Below the pieces are notes generated by a model. The model did no database searches. It had not been told where the DNA came from and was given only the letters and a program-made list of their open reading frames with translations. Shown here one piece after another: positions 1-12,340 of a stretch of 64,000 bases of DNA (position 1 is the stretch's first letter; the number at the start of each line of letters is the position of its first letter). The DNA lies in NCBI RefSeq assembly GCF_016613535.2, contig NZ_CP071518.1:3720001-3784000 (forward strand), in the 5' to 3' direction. This DNA comes from Lysobacter solisilvae. Lineage in GTDB: Bacteria > Pseudomonadota > Gammaproteobacteria > Xanthomonadales > Xanthomonadaceae. The position numbers were made by a program, and so were the translations under genes.

Positions 1-1
1 T

Positions 2-1459
2 CCGGCAACCCTCGTGGACGAGGCGGCACGACTGGCCCTGCAGGGCGCGCCCCGCCCGTTCAAGCAGCGCTTCATGGCCTGGGGCACCAACACCTGGATC
101 GCCCGCAAGGTTCTCGCGCCGATGCTGGTCAAGCAGGTGGCGCGCAAGGCCCGGCGCGAGCACTACCCCGCGCCCTACGCGCTCATCTCCACCTGTGAGC
201 GCGCCAGCGGCGGCGTGCAGGCGCTGCTGGGCGCCGAACGCAAGGCGGTGGTCAAGCTGGCGTCCACGCCCACCGCGCGCAACCTGATCCGCGTGTTCTT
301 CCTGCAGGAACGGCTGAAGTCGAGCGGCGGAAAGGACCATGGCATCGAACGCGTGCACGTGATCGGCGCCGGCGTGATGGGCGGCGACATCGCGGCCTGG
401 TCGGCCTACCGCGGCTTCCAGGTCACGCTCAATGATCGCGAGCAGCGCTTCATCGACAACGCGATGACCCGTTCGGGCGAACTGTTCGCCAGGAAGGTCA
501 AGGACGAAAGCAAGCGCGCCGCCGTGGCAGCACGCCTGCGCGGCGACCTGGCGGGCGACGGCGCGGCGCAGGCGGACCTGGTGATCGAGGCGATCATCGA
601 GCAGGCCCAGGCCAAGCGCGACCTGTACGCCGCCGTGGAGCCGCGCATGAAGCCCGGCGCCCTGCTGACCACCAACACCTCGTCGATCCCGCTGGTCGAA
701 CTGCGCGATCACCTCGCGCGGCCGGCGCAGTTCGCCGGCCTGCACTACTTCAATCCGGTCGCGCTGATGCCGCTGGTGGAGATCATCCGCCACGACGGCA
801 TGAGCCCGGAGACGGAACAGCGCCTCGCCGCCTTCTGCAAGGCGATCGACAAGCTGCCCGTGCCGGTGGCCGGCACGCCCGGCTTCCTGGTCAACCGCGT
901 GCTGTTCCCGTACCTGCTCGAGGCGGTGACGGCCCTGTCGGAAGGCATTCCCGGCCCGGTCATCGACAAGGCGGCGGTGAAGTTCGGCATGCCGATGGGG
1001 CCCATCGAACTGGTCGACACCGTGGGCCTCGACGTCGGCGCCGGCGTTGCGGCCGAACTCGCGCCCTTCCTCGGAATCGAAGTTCCCGCCGCGCTGGCCG
1101 GTGGCGTGGAAGCCGGCAAGCGTGGCAAGAAGGACGGACAGGGCCTGTACAAGTGGGAGAACGGCAAGCCGGTGAAGCCGGCCGTCCCCGATGGCTACCG
1201 CACGCCCGATGATCTCGAGGACCGCCTGATCCTGCCGCTGCTCAACGAAGCGGTCGCCTGCCTGCACGAGGGCGTGGTGAGCGATGCCGACCTGCTGGAC
1301 GCCGGCGTGATCTTCGGGACCGGTTTCGCGCCATTCCGTGGCGGCCCGATCCAGTACATCCGCGACACGGGCGTGGACGCGCTGCTTGCGCGTCTGGCTG
1401 CATTGGAAACCCGGTATGGCGCCCGCTTCGCGCCCCGCGCCGGGTGGGACCGCGTCTGA
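2..1459 (+). CDS. Fatty-acid beta-oxidation multifunctional protein, 3-hydroxyacyl-CoA dehydrogenase part (5' truncated by window edge)
   Basis: This is the C-terminal part of a FadB/FadJ-type protein. The full family fuses an enoyl-CoA hydratase to an NAD-dependent 3-hydroxyacyl-CoA dehydrogenase in the fatty-acid beta-oxidation cycle. The frame is open from base 2 with no sensible start, so the hydratase part lies upstream of the window. About 118 residues after the GTG at 14 comes the NAD-binding loop GAGVMGGDIA. It is followed by TNTSSIPL, the HYFNPV segment with the expected catalytic His, and the GTPGFLVNR segment that opens the C-terminal helical domain. The helical domain appears twice, as in the family (second copy near the end, FGTGFAPFRGGP). 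It ends 62 bp before a small tandem repeat and faces pilZ tail to tail. FadB or FadJ cannot be decided without the N-terminus. Confidence 0.9.
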   Translation, partial: PATLVDEAARLALQGAPRPFKQRFMAWGTNTWIARKVLAPMLVKQVARKARREHYPAPYALISTCERASGGVQALLGAERKAVVKLASTPTARNLIRVFFLQERLKSSGGKDHGIERVHVIGAGVMGGDIAAWSAYRGFQVTLNDREQRFIDNAMTRSGELFARKVKDESKRAAVAARLRGDLAGDGAAQADLVIEAIIEQAQAKRDLYAAVEPRMKPGALLTTNTSSIPLVELRDHLARPAQFAGLHYFNPVALMPLVEIIRHDGMSPETEQRLAAFCKAIDKLPVPVAGTPGFLVNRVLFPYLLEAVTALSEGIPGPVIDKAAVKFGMPMGPIELVDTVGLDVGAGVAAELAPFLGIEVPAALAGGVEAGKRGKKDGQGLYKWENGKPVKPAVPDGYRTPDDLEDRLILPLLNEAVACLHEGVVSDADLLDAGVIFGTGFAPFRGGPIQYIRDTGVDALLARLAALETRYGARFAPRAGWDRV

Positions 1460-1520
1460 GATCCGCGCCTGGCGCAGTGGGAGCATCGGTTCTTAACCGT
1501 GCTCCCTGCTGCGCGTCGCG

Positions 1521-1584
1521 CATCGGGTGAGATCCGCATCGGGTGAGATCCGCACCGGGTGAGATCCGCATCGGGTGAGATCGC
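1521..1584. repeat. 16-bp tandem repeat, four copies
   Basis: Four head-to-tail copies of CATCGGGTGAGATCCG start at 1521, 1537, 1553 and 1569. The third has one change (CACCGGG) and the fourth drifts in its last bases. The array lies in the convergent gap between the beta-oxidation gene and pilZ. The rest of that gap (1460-1690) shows no gene and no clear T-tailed hairpin. Confidence 0.9.
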
Positions 1585-1690
1585 GCCGTGCGCGCCGGGA
1601 ACGCGCGCAGTTGCATTGACCCCAGGTCCGCAAGTCGGCGCCGGCGCGCGCTGGTGCAAGGCAACGCCGCCCTCGGGCGGCGCTTGCCGG

Positions 1691-2052
1691 CTACATCGTA
1701 TGCGTGGGTCGCTCGGCGGTCAGCGAGCCGGCCAGCAGTGCTTCGATGCGGCCCTTCACGGTTTCGCCTTCGGCTGTGTCGGGGAACTGCACACCGATGC
1801 CCGCGGGACGATTGCCCTGCGCGCCCGGCGGCGTCACCCAGACCACGCGTCCTGCCACCGGCAGGCGCTCGGTCGACTCCGGAAGCGTCAGCAGCATGAA
1901 CACCTCGTCGCCCAGGAAATACCTCCGGGCGGTGGTGACGAAGATGCCGCCATTTTTCAGGAAAGGCATGTACGCGGTGTACAGCGCCGCCTTGTCCTTG
2001 ATTGCATGGGTGATGATGCCCTGCTTGGCACCGCCCGCGCCCGTCACTCCGC

Positions 2053-2056
<4 letters not shown>
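1691..2056 (-). CDS. pilZ: PilZ domain protein, type IV pilus biogenesis
   Basis: A 121-residue single-domain PilZ protein. Its sequence resembles the Xanthomonas/Pseudomonas PilZ needed for type IV pilus assembly, which in Xanthomonas is known to contact FimX and the PilB ATPase. The central PilZ beta-barrel is visible (LPVAGRVVWVTPPGAQGNR, then AGIGVQF). The N-terminal RxxxR and the (D/N)xSxxG motifs that bind cyclic di-GMP in canonical PilZ proteins are absent; ERLPVAG sits where the second should be. It probably works by protein contact rather than by binding the nucleotide. The ATG overlaps the holB stop by 4 bp (ATGA), so it is the last gene of the holB-tmk-mltG run. Confidence 0.9.
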
Positions 2057-4723
<2,667 letters not shown>

Positions 4724-4782
4724 GTCTTCTCCGTCTGTTGGCTATGTGCATTGGCGCGAACCGGCGGCCAGGCACCGGTGTG

Positions 4783-5607
4783 TCAGTGCCGGCCAAAGCC
4801 GGGATGGGCGTCGGCCAGCCGCGCCTGAAGTTCCGCCACGAGCGGGTGCGCAGGCCAGGTACGGGCCGCCCCCAGGCGGGCCACCGGCAGGATACCCCGC
4901 ACCGCATTGCACAGGAAAACCGCCTGCGCGGTCTCGACGTCGGTCACGCTCAGGCGCTTCTCGCGGACGTCGGCGTGGGCCAGCAGCCAGCCGCGGCACA
5001 CGCCGGCCACGCCGCAGCGGTCCACCGGCGGCGTCGTCCACCGCCCTTCCTGCAGCACGAACAGGTTGGCCGCCGTGGCGCAGACCACGTCGCCTTCGGT
5101 GCTGCGCATCAGGCCTTCATCGGCCGGATCCGGGTTTCCCGTCGAACCATTCCATTCGGCGCGCGCCAGCACCTGCTCCAGGCGGTTGCAGTGCTTGAGC
5201 CCGGCCAGCGCCGGCTGCAGCGACAGGCGCGTCTGGCACCAGCGCAGGCACAGGCCCTGGGCTGGCGCCGGTGGCAGGGAATGCAGGGAAAGCACCCAGG
5301 TCGGCGGGGTCGCCACACCGGGGGCATAGCCGCGCGCACCGCTGCCGCGGGTGACCAGCAGCTTGAGCACGCCGTCGCCGCCTTCCAGCATGGCCTGCGC
5401 CTGCTCCCGCACCAGCGCCTGGCGCGGTGCCGGAAAGCCCAGGCGTTGCGCGCCGTGTGCGAGGCGCTGCCAGTGCGCATCCCACCAGGGCAGCTCGCCG
5501 CCATGGGCGCGCATGGTCTCGAAGATGCCGTCGCCGTAGGCCAGTCCGCGATCGTCGGCCGGAATCGATTCGATCCGCTGGCCGCCGCTGAAGATGCGCA
5601 CGCTCAT
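4783..5607 (-). CDS. pabC: Aminodeoxychorismate lyase (PLP-dependent)
   Basis: A 274-residue class IV PLP enzyme that converts 4-amino-4-deoxychorismate to p-aminobenzoate and pyruvate for folate synthesis. It shows the fold-type IV start (DRGLAYGDGIFETMR), the PLP lysine in GLKHCNRLEQV (about K138), and the cofactor-phosphate region (VVCATAANLFV). The neighbour pabB supplies its substrate, and pabC starts inside the pabB stop (ATGA), which supports the lyase over a branched-chain aminotransferase. The E. coli cluster also places pabC between fabF and mltG, but without pabB. Confidence 0.93.
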   Translation of the reverse strand: MSVRIFSGGQRIESIPADDRGLAYGDGIFETMRAHGGELPWWDAHWQRLAHGAQRLGFPAPRQALVREQAQAMLEGGDGVLKLLVTRGSGARGYAPGVATPPTWVLSLHSLPPAPAQGLCLRWCQTRLSLQPALAGLKHCNRLEQVLARAEWNGSTGNPDPADEGLMRSTEGDVVCATAANLFVLQEGRWTTPPVDRCGVAGVCRGWLLAHADVREKRLSVTDVETAQAVFLCNAVRGILPVARLGAARTWPAHPLVAELQARLADAHPGFGRH

Positions 5608-6974
5608 GCGTCCAGGCCCAGGGCCCGCAGCATCCCGCGCGCCTTGGCGCGGGTTTCGTCCAGCTCACGCTGCGGCACCGAGTCGGCCACGATGCCCGCG
5701 CCGGTGCGGAAGTGCAGGACGTCGCCCGTCGCAGCGCCGCGTGCCAGTTCGGCGCTGCGGATCAGGATGTTGAGATCCATGTCGCCGTCGCGGTTGAGCC
5801 AGCCCATCGCACCTGTGTAGGCGCCGCGGCCTTCGCCTTCGAGCTCGGCGATGATCTGCATGCAGCGGACCTTCGGGCAGCCGGTGATCGTGCCGCCGGG
5901 AAACACGGCCCGGATCACCTCGCCCGGCGCCGTGCCAGGCCGCAGGCGGCCTCGCACGTTGCTGACGATGTGGTGCACGTGCGCGTAGCTCTCCACCGTC
6001 ATCAGCTCGTCCACTTCCACGCTGCCCGCGGTGCAGACGCGGCCCAGGTCGTTGCGTTCCAGGTCGATCAGCATCACGTGCTCGGCGCGTTCCTTCGGGT
6101 GGCCGACCAGTTCCTGGATCCGTGCCGCGTCGTCGTCACCGGGAAAGCGCGCGCGCGTGCCGGCGATCGGACGGGTTTCGACCAGGTCGCCGCGCACCGA
6201 CACCAGCCGTTCGGGCGACGCGCTCACCACCGCCCACCCGGCCTGGGCGAACACGCCGGCGAAAGGCGCGGGATTGTGCGTGCGCAGGCGCTCGAACAGC
6301 GCCGCCGGATCCAGGCCATCTTCGAACTGCGCGCGCCAGGCGCGCGACAGGTTCACCTGGAAGACGTCGCCCGCGCGCAGGTAGTCGATCACCCGCTGCA
6401 CGCCATCGACATAACGCGAGGCTTCGTCCTCCTCCACGGCGCAGGGCCGGGACCAGGCCGGCAAGTCCGGCAGCGCGACGCCCGCCGGAACGTCGGCGGC
6501 CAGCGCGTCGAGCAGCGCGGCATGCGCGGGTTCGGCCACGGCGACGCATTCGCCCGTGGCGTGGTCGCGCAGGATCGCGGCGGGACAGCGCAGGGCCAGG
6601 GCCACCGGTGCGCAGCCGGCGGCCGGCGGCAGTTCCAGAACCGGCTCGACCTGGCGGGCCAGTTCGTAGCCCAGCCACAGCGCCCAGCCGCCGCGGAACG
6701 GCCAGCGCGGTTCGTCGCGGGTGGTCTGCAGCTGCCGCCACTGCGCATCGAGCAGGTCGAGGAAATCTCCTTCGAGGACCTGCCCGTCCTGGTCGCGCGT
6801 ATGGCCGTCGCGATCCAGCCGCAGGCAGGGGCCGTCGGCAATCAGCAGCAGGTCCCAGCGGCCCTGCGCGGTGCCGTGGGCGCTGGACTCCAGCAGCAGC
6901 GGATAGCGTTGCGGCGCCAGGCGATGCAGGCGCAGCAGGTCGAGCGTGGGCGGCAGGGCGCGGGTCAGCAGCAT
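5604..6974 (-). CDS. pabB: Aminodeoxychorismate synthase component I
   Basis: A 456-residue chorismate-binding enzyme that makes 4-amino-4-deoxychorismate with ammonia from a PabA-type glutaminase. The chorismate-binding core is in the second half: NPAPFAGVF, SASPERLVSV, the PIAGTRAR motif, LIDLERNDLGRV, FPGGTITGCPK and FRTGAGIVADS. The PIAGT motif (residues about 267-271) is the one that usually separates PabB/TrpE enzymes from each other. The linkage with pabC argues for folate rather than tryptophan. No pabA is visible in the window. Confidence 0.93.
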   Translation of the reverse strand: MLLTRALPPTLDLLRLHRLAPQRYPLLLESSAHGTAQGRWDLLLIADGPCLRLDRDGHTRDQDGQVLEGDFLDLLDAQWRQLQTTRDEPRWPFRGGWALWLGYELARQVEPVLELPPAAGCAPVALALRCPAAILRDHATGECVAVAEPAHAALLDALAADVPAGVALPDLPAWSRPCAVEEDEASRYVDGVQRVIDYLRAGDVFQVNLSRAWRAQFEDGLDPAALFERLRTHNPAPFAGVFAQAGWAVVSASPERLVSVRGDLVETRPIAGTRARFPGDDDAARIQELVGHPKERAEHVMLIDLERNDLGRVCTAGSVEVDELMTVESYAHVHHIVSNVRGRLRPGTAPGEVIRAVFPGGTITGCPKVRCMQIIAELEGEGRGAYTGAMGWLNRDGDMDLNILIRSAELARGAATGDVLHFRTGAGIVADSVPQRELDETRAKARGMLRALGLDA

Positions 6975-7022
6975 GGGGGCCTGTGGGTCGTGAGCGTCAT
7001 GCAGTGGCCCGATCCGCGGCAG

Positions 7023-7081
7023 GCAGCGGGCGCGCCGCTCCCGCTGCGTCGGCCGGCCCGCGCGCAGGGCGTGGGCCGGCC
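7023..7081. other. Two GC-rich inverted repeats between fabF and pabB
   Basis: Two exact hairpins occupy the 120-bp fabF-pabB gap. 7023-7047 has 8-bp arms GCAGCGGG/CCCGCTGC. 7051-7081 has 9-bp arms GGCCGGCCC/GGGCCGGCC. Neither has a T-run on the minus strand, so they may slow or attenuate read-through from fabF into pabB rather than act as full terminators. Confidence 0.45.
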
Positions 7082-7094
7082 GCGATCGCGTCGA

Positions 7095-8333
<1,239 letters not shown>

Positions 8334-8660
8334 GAAACGCTCCAACCATGCCGGCAGTTCGCCGGCCATATGACCGCAGCCTGGGCTGCTGTTCGAATGC
8401 ACGCCGCTGCTGCGACCGGACGCCGTCCTGGTGGCGGAACCCGTGTTAGCAAGCCAGCGGGTAAAGCAGCGTCAATGCGCGCCCCGCGTTGCAGCCGGCG
8501 ATGCGCCGATGCAACGCTGCAGACTGGCGCGGCGCTGACGCCGCCTCATAAAGCGCGGGGCCGCATAGGCGGCCCCGGTTGTCGCGGTCACGCGCACCGG
8601 ACGTCCCGATGCGCGCATGCTCCGCGAGGAGCCCGGCGTCGCCGGACCCCGCGACGGGCA
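8334..8660. other. Intergenic region fabF-acpP with 8-bp perfect hairpin
   Basis: No gene is supported in this 327-bp gap. At 8557-8576 there is a perfect hairpin, GGGGCCGC-ATAG-GCGGCCCC, just downstream of acpP on the minus strand and followed there by GCGCTTTATG. It could end most acpP transcripts or stabilise their 3' end, which would fit the usual excess of acyl carrier protein over the enzymes of the pathway. Lacking a real T-run, it is not called a terminator. Confidence 0.45.
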
Positions 8661-8900
8661 TCAGGCCTTGACGTGCGCCTTGATGTAGTCGATCGCCTGC
8701 TGCACCGAGGTGATCTTCTCGGCTTCCTCGTCCGGGATCTCGCACTCGAACTCTTCTTCGAGGGCCATCACCAGCTCGACCGTGTCGAGCGAGTCTGCGC
8801 CCAAGTCGTCGACGAACGAAGCGTTGTTGGTGACTTCCTCTTCCTTCACGCCGAGTTGTTCGACGACGATCTTCTTGACGCGCTCTTCGATGCTGCTCAT
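8661..8900 (-). CDS. acpP: Acyl carrier protein
   Basis: A 79-residue acidic acyl carrier protein. It carries the growing acyl chain on a phosphopantetheine arm attached to Ser in the [11 protein letters not shown] motif (about Ser 38). Length, acidity and helix pattern are those of AcpP. A GGGAGGAG ribosome site lies just upstream of the ATG at 8900. It sits between fabG and fabF as in most gammaproteobacteria. Confidence 0.98.
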   Translation of the reverse strand: MSSIEERVKKIVVEQLGVKEEEVTNNASFVDDLGADSLDTVELVMALEEEFECEIPDEEAEKITSVQQAIDYIKAHVKA

Positions 8901-9044
8901 TGGGGCTCACTCCTCCCGGGACGGGAAATTCGATGGAATAGTCTAAAGGGAATATCGGGTTGAATCACGGGCGTCCGCCATGCCGGCGAAAGCCCTTTTC
9001 CTTCAAATGGTTACAGGCGCAACCGGTGGCCGCGCCCGCCACCC

Positions 9045-9791
9045 TCACGGCATGTACATGCCGCCGTTGACGTGCAGGGTCTCGCCGGTGATGTAGGCCG
9101 CCGCCGGTCCGGCCAGGAAGGCCACCGCGCGGGCGATGTCGGCCGGTTCGCCCAGGCGGCCCAGCGCGATCTGGTTCATCAGCGCCTGCTTGGCATCCTC
9201 GGGCAGGTCGCGCGTCATGTCGGTGGCGATGTAGCCCGGCGCCACCACATTGACGGTGACGCCGCGCGAGCCGATCTCCTTGGCCAGCGACTTGCTGAAG
9301 GCGATGATGCCGGCCTTGGCCGCGGCGTAGTTGGTCTGGCCGGCATTGCCGGTGACGCCGACCACGGAGGCGATGTTGATGATGCGGCCCTTGCGCGCCT
9401 TCATCATCGCGCGCATGACGGCCTTGGAGGTGCGGTAGACGCTGGTGAGGTTGGTGTCGAGGATGGCCTGCCAGTCCTCGTCCTTCATCCGCATCAGCAG
9501 GTTGTCGCGGGTGATGCCGGCGTTGTTGACCAGGATCGAAATCGGGCCGACGTCCTTGGCCACGCCGTCGAGCAGCGCGTCGATGGACGCCGCGTCGCCC
9601 ACGTCGACCACCCGGCCGTGGCCGCCGTGCGCGGCCAGCCGCGCGGCAATGGCCTGGGCGCCCGATTCGGAAGTCGCGGTACCGACCACGGTCGCGCCCT
9701 GCGCGGCCAGTTCGTCGGCGATCGCCGCGCCGATGCCGCGGCTGGCGCCGGTCACCAGGGCGATTTCGCCCGCCAAGGGAAGGTTGCTCAT
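9045..9791 (-). CDS. fabG: 3-oxoacyl-ACP reductase
   Basis: A 248-residue short-chain dehydrogenase that reduces 3-oxoacyl-ACP with NADPH. The cofactor loop VTGASRGIG, the NNAG motif, and the catalytic Ser 142, Tyr 155 and Lys 159 (NYAAAKAG) are all present. The frame runs on upstream through fabD in another context. The ATG at 9791 is chosen because it overlaps the fabD stop as ATGA and gives the normal N-terminus. Confidence 0.96.
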   Translation of the reverse strand: MSNLPLAGEIALVTGASRGIGAAIADELAAQGATVVGTATSESGAQAIAARLAAHGGHGRVVDVGDAASIDALLDGVAKDVGPISILVNNAGITRDNLLMRMKDEDWQAILDTNLTSVYRTSKAVMRAMMKARKGRIINIASVVGVTGNAGQTNYAAAKAGIIAFSKSLAKEIGSRGVTVNVVAPGYIATDMTRDLPEDAKQALMNQIALGRLGEPADIARAVAFLAGPAAAYITGETLHVNGGMYMP

Positions 9792-10741
9792 GCCTTGAAC
9801 TCCGTCAATGCGTACGCGAAGTCCGCGCTCGTTCCGATCGCGCGCGCATCGAGCGACTTGTCGATGCGCTTGACCAGGCCCGCCAGCACCTTGCCGGGGC
9901 CGCACTCGACCACGCGGGTGACGCCGCGCGCCGCCAGCGCCTCCACGCAGCCGGTCCACTGGACGGGCAGGTACAGCTGGCGCACCAGCGCGCCGCGGAT
10001 CGCGTCGGTGCCGTCGTGCACTTCGGCGTCCACGTTCTGCACCACCGGCAGCGTCGGCGCGCGCCAGGCGATGTCGTTCATGGCTTCGGCCAGGCGGTTG
10101 GCGGCTTCGCGCATCAGCGGCGTGTGCGAAGGCACGCTCACCGCCAGCTTCACCGCCTTGCGGACGCCGCGCTCGGCCAGCAGCGCCAGCGCGCGGTCGA
10201 CGGCGGCCGCGTGGCCACCGATCACGATCTGGCCGGGCGAGTTGAAGTTCGCCGGCACCACGATCTCGTCGCCCGATGCGGCCTTGCACACCTCCAGCAC
10301 CAGCGCGTCCTCGGCGCCGAGCACCGCGGCCATCGCACCGGTGCCGGCGGGCGCGGCTTCCTGCATCAGCTGGCCGCGCAGGCGGACCAGGCGCGCACCG
10401 TCGTGCAGCGTGAGCGCACCGGCCGCGACCAGGGCCGCGTATTCGCCCAGGCTGTGGCCGGCCATGACCGACGGACGCGCGCCACCCTGGTCGAGCCACA
10501 CGCGCCAGGCGGCGACGCCGGCCGCGAGCAGCGCGGGCTGGGTGAATTCAGTGCGGTTGAGCTGGTCTTCCGGACCGTCCTGGGACAGCGACCACAGGTC
10601 GACCTGCGCGCCCTGGCTGGCTTCGGCGAATGCTTCGCGCACCAGGCCATGCTGCGCCGACAATTCGCCCAGCATGCCCAGCGACTGCGAACCCTGGCCG
10701 GGAAAGACGAACGCCAGTTGCGGTGAAGTGGATTCCGACAC
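9788..10741 (-). CDS. fabD: Malonyl-CoA:ACP transacylase
   Basis: A 317-residue enzyme that loads malonate from CoA onto ACP. FVFPGQGSQ opens the domain and the nucleophile is Ser 97 in GHSLGEYAAL. I place the start at a GTG at 10741: GAAGGGG lies about seven bases upstream and the family begins a few residues before the PGQGSQ motif. An ATG at 10786 would add 15 residues that look unlike the family. The 3' end overlaps fabG as ATGA. Confidence 0.94.
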   Translation of the reverse strand: MSESTSPQLAFVFPGQGSQSLGMLGELSAQHGLVREAFAEASQGAQVDLWSLSQDGPEDQLNRTEFTQPALLAAGVAAWRVWLDQGGARPSVMAGHSLGEYAALVAAGALTLHDGARLVRLRGQLMQEAAPAGTGAMAAVLGAEDALVLEVCKAASGDEIVVPANFNSPGQIVIGGHAAAVDRALALLAERGVRKAVKLAVSVPSHTPLMREAANRLAEAMNDIAWRAPTLPVVQNVDAEVHDGTDAIRGALVRQLYLPVQWTGCVEALAARGVTRVVECGPGKVLAGLVKRIDKSLDARAIGTSADFAYALTEFKA

Positions 10742-10847
10742 GGCGGCCCCTTCGTAAAAAGACGCGGAATGATACGGGCGAAGCACTCGATCCGTCTGTA
10801 CCGGCGCGTATTGCGTGACCGCGGACGTTATCGCCCGCGGCTCGTGC

Positions 10848-11828
10848 TCAATAGCGCAGCAGCGCCGAGCCCCACGTGAAACCGCCGCCGAAGGCTTCCA
10901 GCAGCAGCAGCTGGCCGCGCTGCACCTTGCCCGAACGCACGGCTTCGTCCAGCGCCAGCGGCACCGAGCCGGACGAGGTGTTGCCGTGGCGGTCGACGGT
11001 CACCACCACGCGCTCCATCGGCATGTCCAGGCGCTTGGCCGTGGCTTCGATGATGCGCAGGTTGGCCTGGTGCGGAATCAGCCAGTCGATGGCGTGGCGG
11101 TCCAGGCCATTGGCCTCGAGCGTTTCCTCCACCACCGAGTCGAGCGCCTTGACGGCGTGCTTGAACACGTCGTTGCCGCTCATGTGGATGCGCACACCGG
11201 CATTCGGCTCGCCCGGCTTGAAGCCGACCGACACGCCGACCGGGTTCCACAGCAGTTCCTTCTTGCCGCCATCGGCGTGCATGTGCGTGCTGAGGATGCC
11301 GGTTTCGGTATCGGCCTTGAGGACCACCGCGCCGGCGCCGTCGCCGAACAGCACGCAGGTGGTGCGGTCGCTCCAGTCCACCATGCGCGTGAGGGTTTCC
11401 GCGCCGATCACCAGCGCGGTCTTCGCCGCGCCCGAACGGATGAACTTGTCGGCCACCGTGAGCGCGTAGACGAAGCCGGAGCAGGCGGCGTTGACGTCGA
11501 AGGCCGGGCAGCCGTCCGCGCCCAGGCGGTGCTGGATGAGGCAGGCGGTGGACGGGAAGATGAGGTCCGGCGTGGTCGTGCCGACGACGATGAGGTCGAG
11601 TTCCTTCGCGTCGACGCCGGCGGCTTCCAGCGCGCGCACGGCGGCGTGGTAGCCCAGGTCGCTGGTGAACTCGCCTTCGGCGGCGATGTGGCGCTGGCGG
11701 ATGCCGGTGCGCGCCGCGATCCACTCGTCGCTGGTATCGACGAGCTTGGCCAGTTCGTCGTTGGTCAGGCATTTTTCCGGCAGGTAGCTGCCGGTACCTG
11801 CGATGCGCGCGAACACTTGCTGGGTCAT
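10848..11828 (-). CDS. fabH: Beta-ketoacyl-ACP synthase III
   Basis: A 326-residue KAS III that starts fatty-acid synthesis by condensing acyl-CoA with malonyl-ACP. The Cys-His-Asn triad is clear: Cys 116 in [10 protein letters not shown], His in [10 protein letters not shown], Asn in [10 protein letters not shown]. It ends with the [13 protein letters not shown] signature. In E. coli plsX lies directly upstream of fabH. Here the upstream gene is rpmF, with a 297-bp gap and no plsX. Confidence 0.96.
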   Translation of the reverse strand: MTQQVFARIAGTGSYLPEKCLTNDELAKLVDTSDEWIAARTGIRQRHIAAEGEFTSDLGYHAAVRALEAAGVDAKELDLIVVGTTTPDLIFPSTACLIQHRLGADGCPAFDVNAACSGFVYALTVADKFIRSGAAKTALVIGAETLTRMVDWSDRTTCVLFGDGAGAVVLKADTETGILSTHMHADGGKKELLWNPVGVSVGFKPGEPNAGVRIHMSGNDVFKHAVKALDSVVEETLEANGLDRHAIDWLIPHQANLRIIEATAKRLDMPMERVVVTVDRHGNTSSGSVPLALDEAVRSGKVQRGQLLLLEAFGGGFTWGSALLRY

Positions 11829-11978
11829 GCCTGTCTCGATCCGGTAGGGCGGCGCGTCCGGCCCGGGGGGGGCATTGGTCGGCGACCGCGGTGCGATCCG
11901 GCGCGGCCGGATTGCGTGGGGGCAAACCGTGAATGCTACTCCGCTTGCGCGTCCGATTGTGCAGTGCGCAAACGCGAA

Positions 11979-11996
11979 CGGGCGCTTACGCGCCCG
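11979..11996. other. GC hairpin in rpmF-fabH gap
   Basis: A perfect stem CGGGCGC-TTAC-GCGCCCG lies midway in the 297-bp gap between rpmF and fabH. On the minus strand it is followed by TTCGCGTTTGC, a weak T-rich tail. It may partly separate the ribosomal-protein transcript from the fatty-acid genes. No gene is supported elsewhere in the gap. Confidence 0.35.
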
Positions 11997-12092
11997 CTTC
12001 GGTCCGGCCCACCGGACGCCGTGAAGGACGCCCGATGCCGGAAGTGCTGCTGTCCGGCGCGCGTGGCGCCGTGACGGGGTGCTTGCCTGCGG

Positions 12093-12115
12093 GTGATCAC
12101 TGCAAGCGTGATCAC
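12093..12115. other. Paired GTGATCAC palindromes just after rpmF
   Basis: Two copies of the 8-bp palindrome GTGATCAC lie at 12093-12100 and 12108-12115, separated by seven bases, 11 bp past the rpmF stop. Because each copy is self-complementary, the two can also pair with each other as a stem-loop in the rpmF transcript. It is either a 3'-end structure or a protein site with two half-sites spaced 15 bp. Confidence 0.4.
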
Positions 12116-12125
12116 GCCACCAGGA

Positions 12126-12320
12126 TCACTCCTCGTCGGCCACCGTGGTCTTGGTGTCGATGACCTTCTTGCCACGGTAGTAACCGTCGGCGGTCACGTG
12201 GTGGCGCAGGTGGGTCTCACCGGTGGTCGGGTCGGTCGCCAACTGCTTGGGCGACAGGGCATCGTGGGCACGGCGCATGCCACGCTTGGACGGGGTAACG
12301 CGGGACTTCTGGACTGCCAT
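12126..12320 (-). CDS. rpmF: 50S ribosomal protein L32
   Basis: A 64-residue L32 with the usual start [19 protein letters not shown]. As in many proteobacterial L32 proteins, the C-terminus has histidines ([18 protein letters not shown]) rather than a four-cysteine zinc site. It lies 20 bp downstream of yceD, the widely conserved yceD-rpmF pair. Confidence 0.97.
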   Translation of the reverse strand: MAVQKSRVTPSKRGMRRAHDALSPKQLATDPTTGETHLRHHVTADGYYRGKKVIDTKTTVADEE

Positions 12321-12340
12321 GATCGTGCTCCACTAAAGCT

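Noticed and set aside
8557..8576. Rho-independent terminator between acpP and fabF
   Set aside because: The stem is perfect but no T-run follows on the minus strand, so I list it only as a hairpin.
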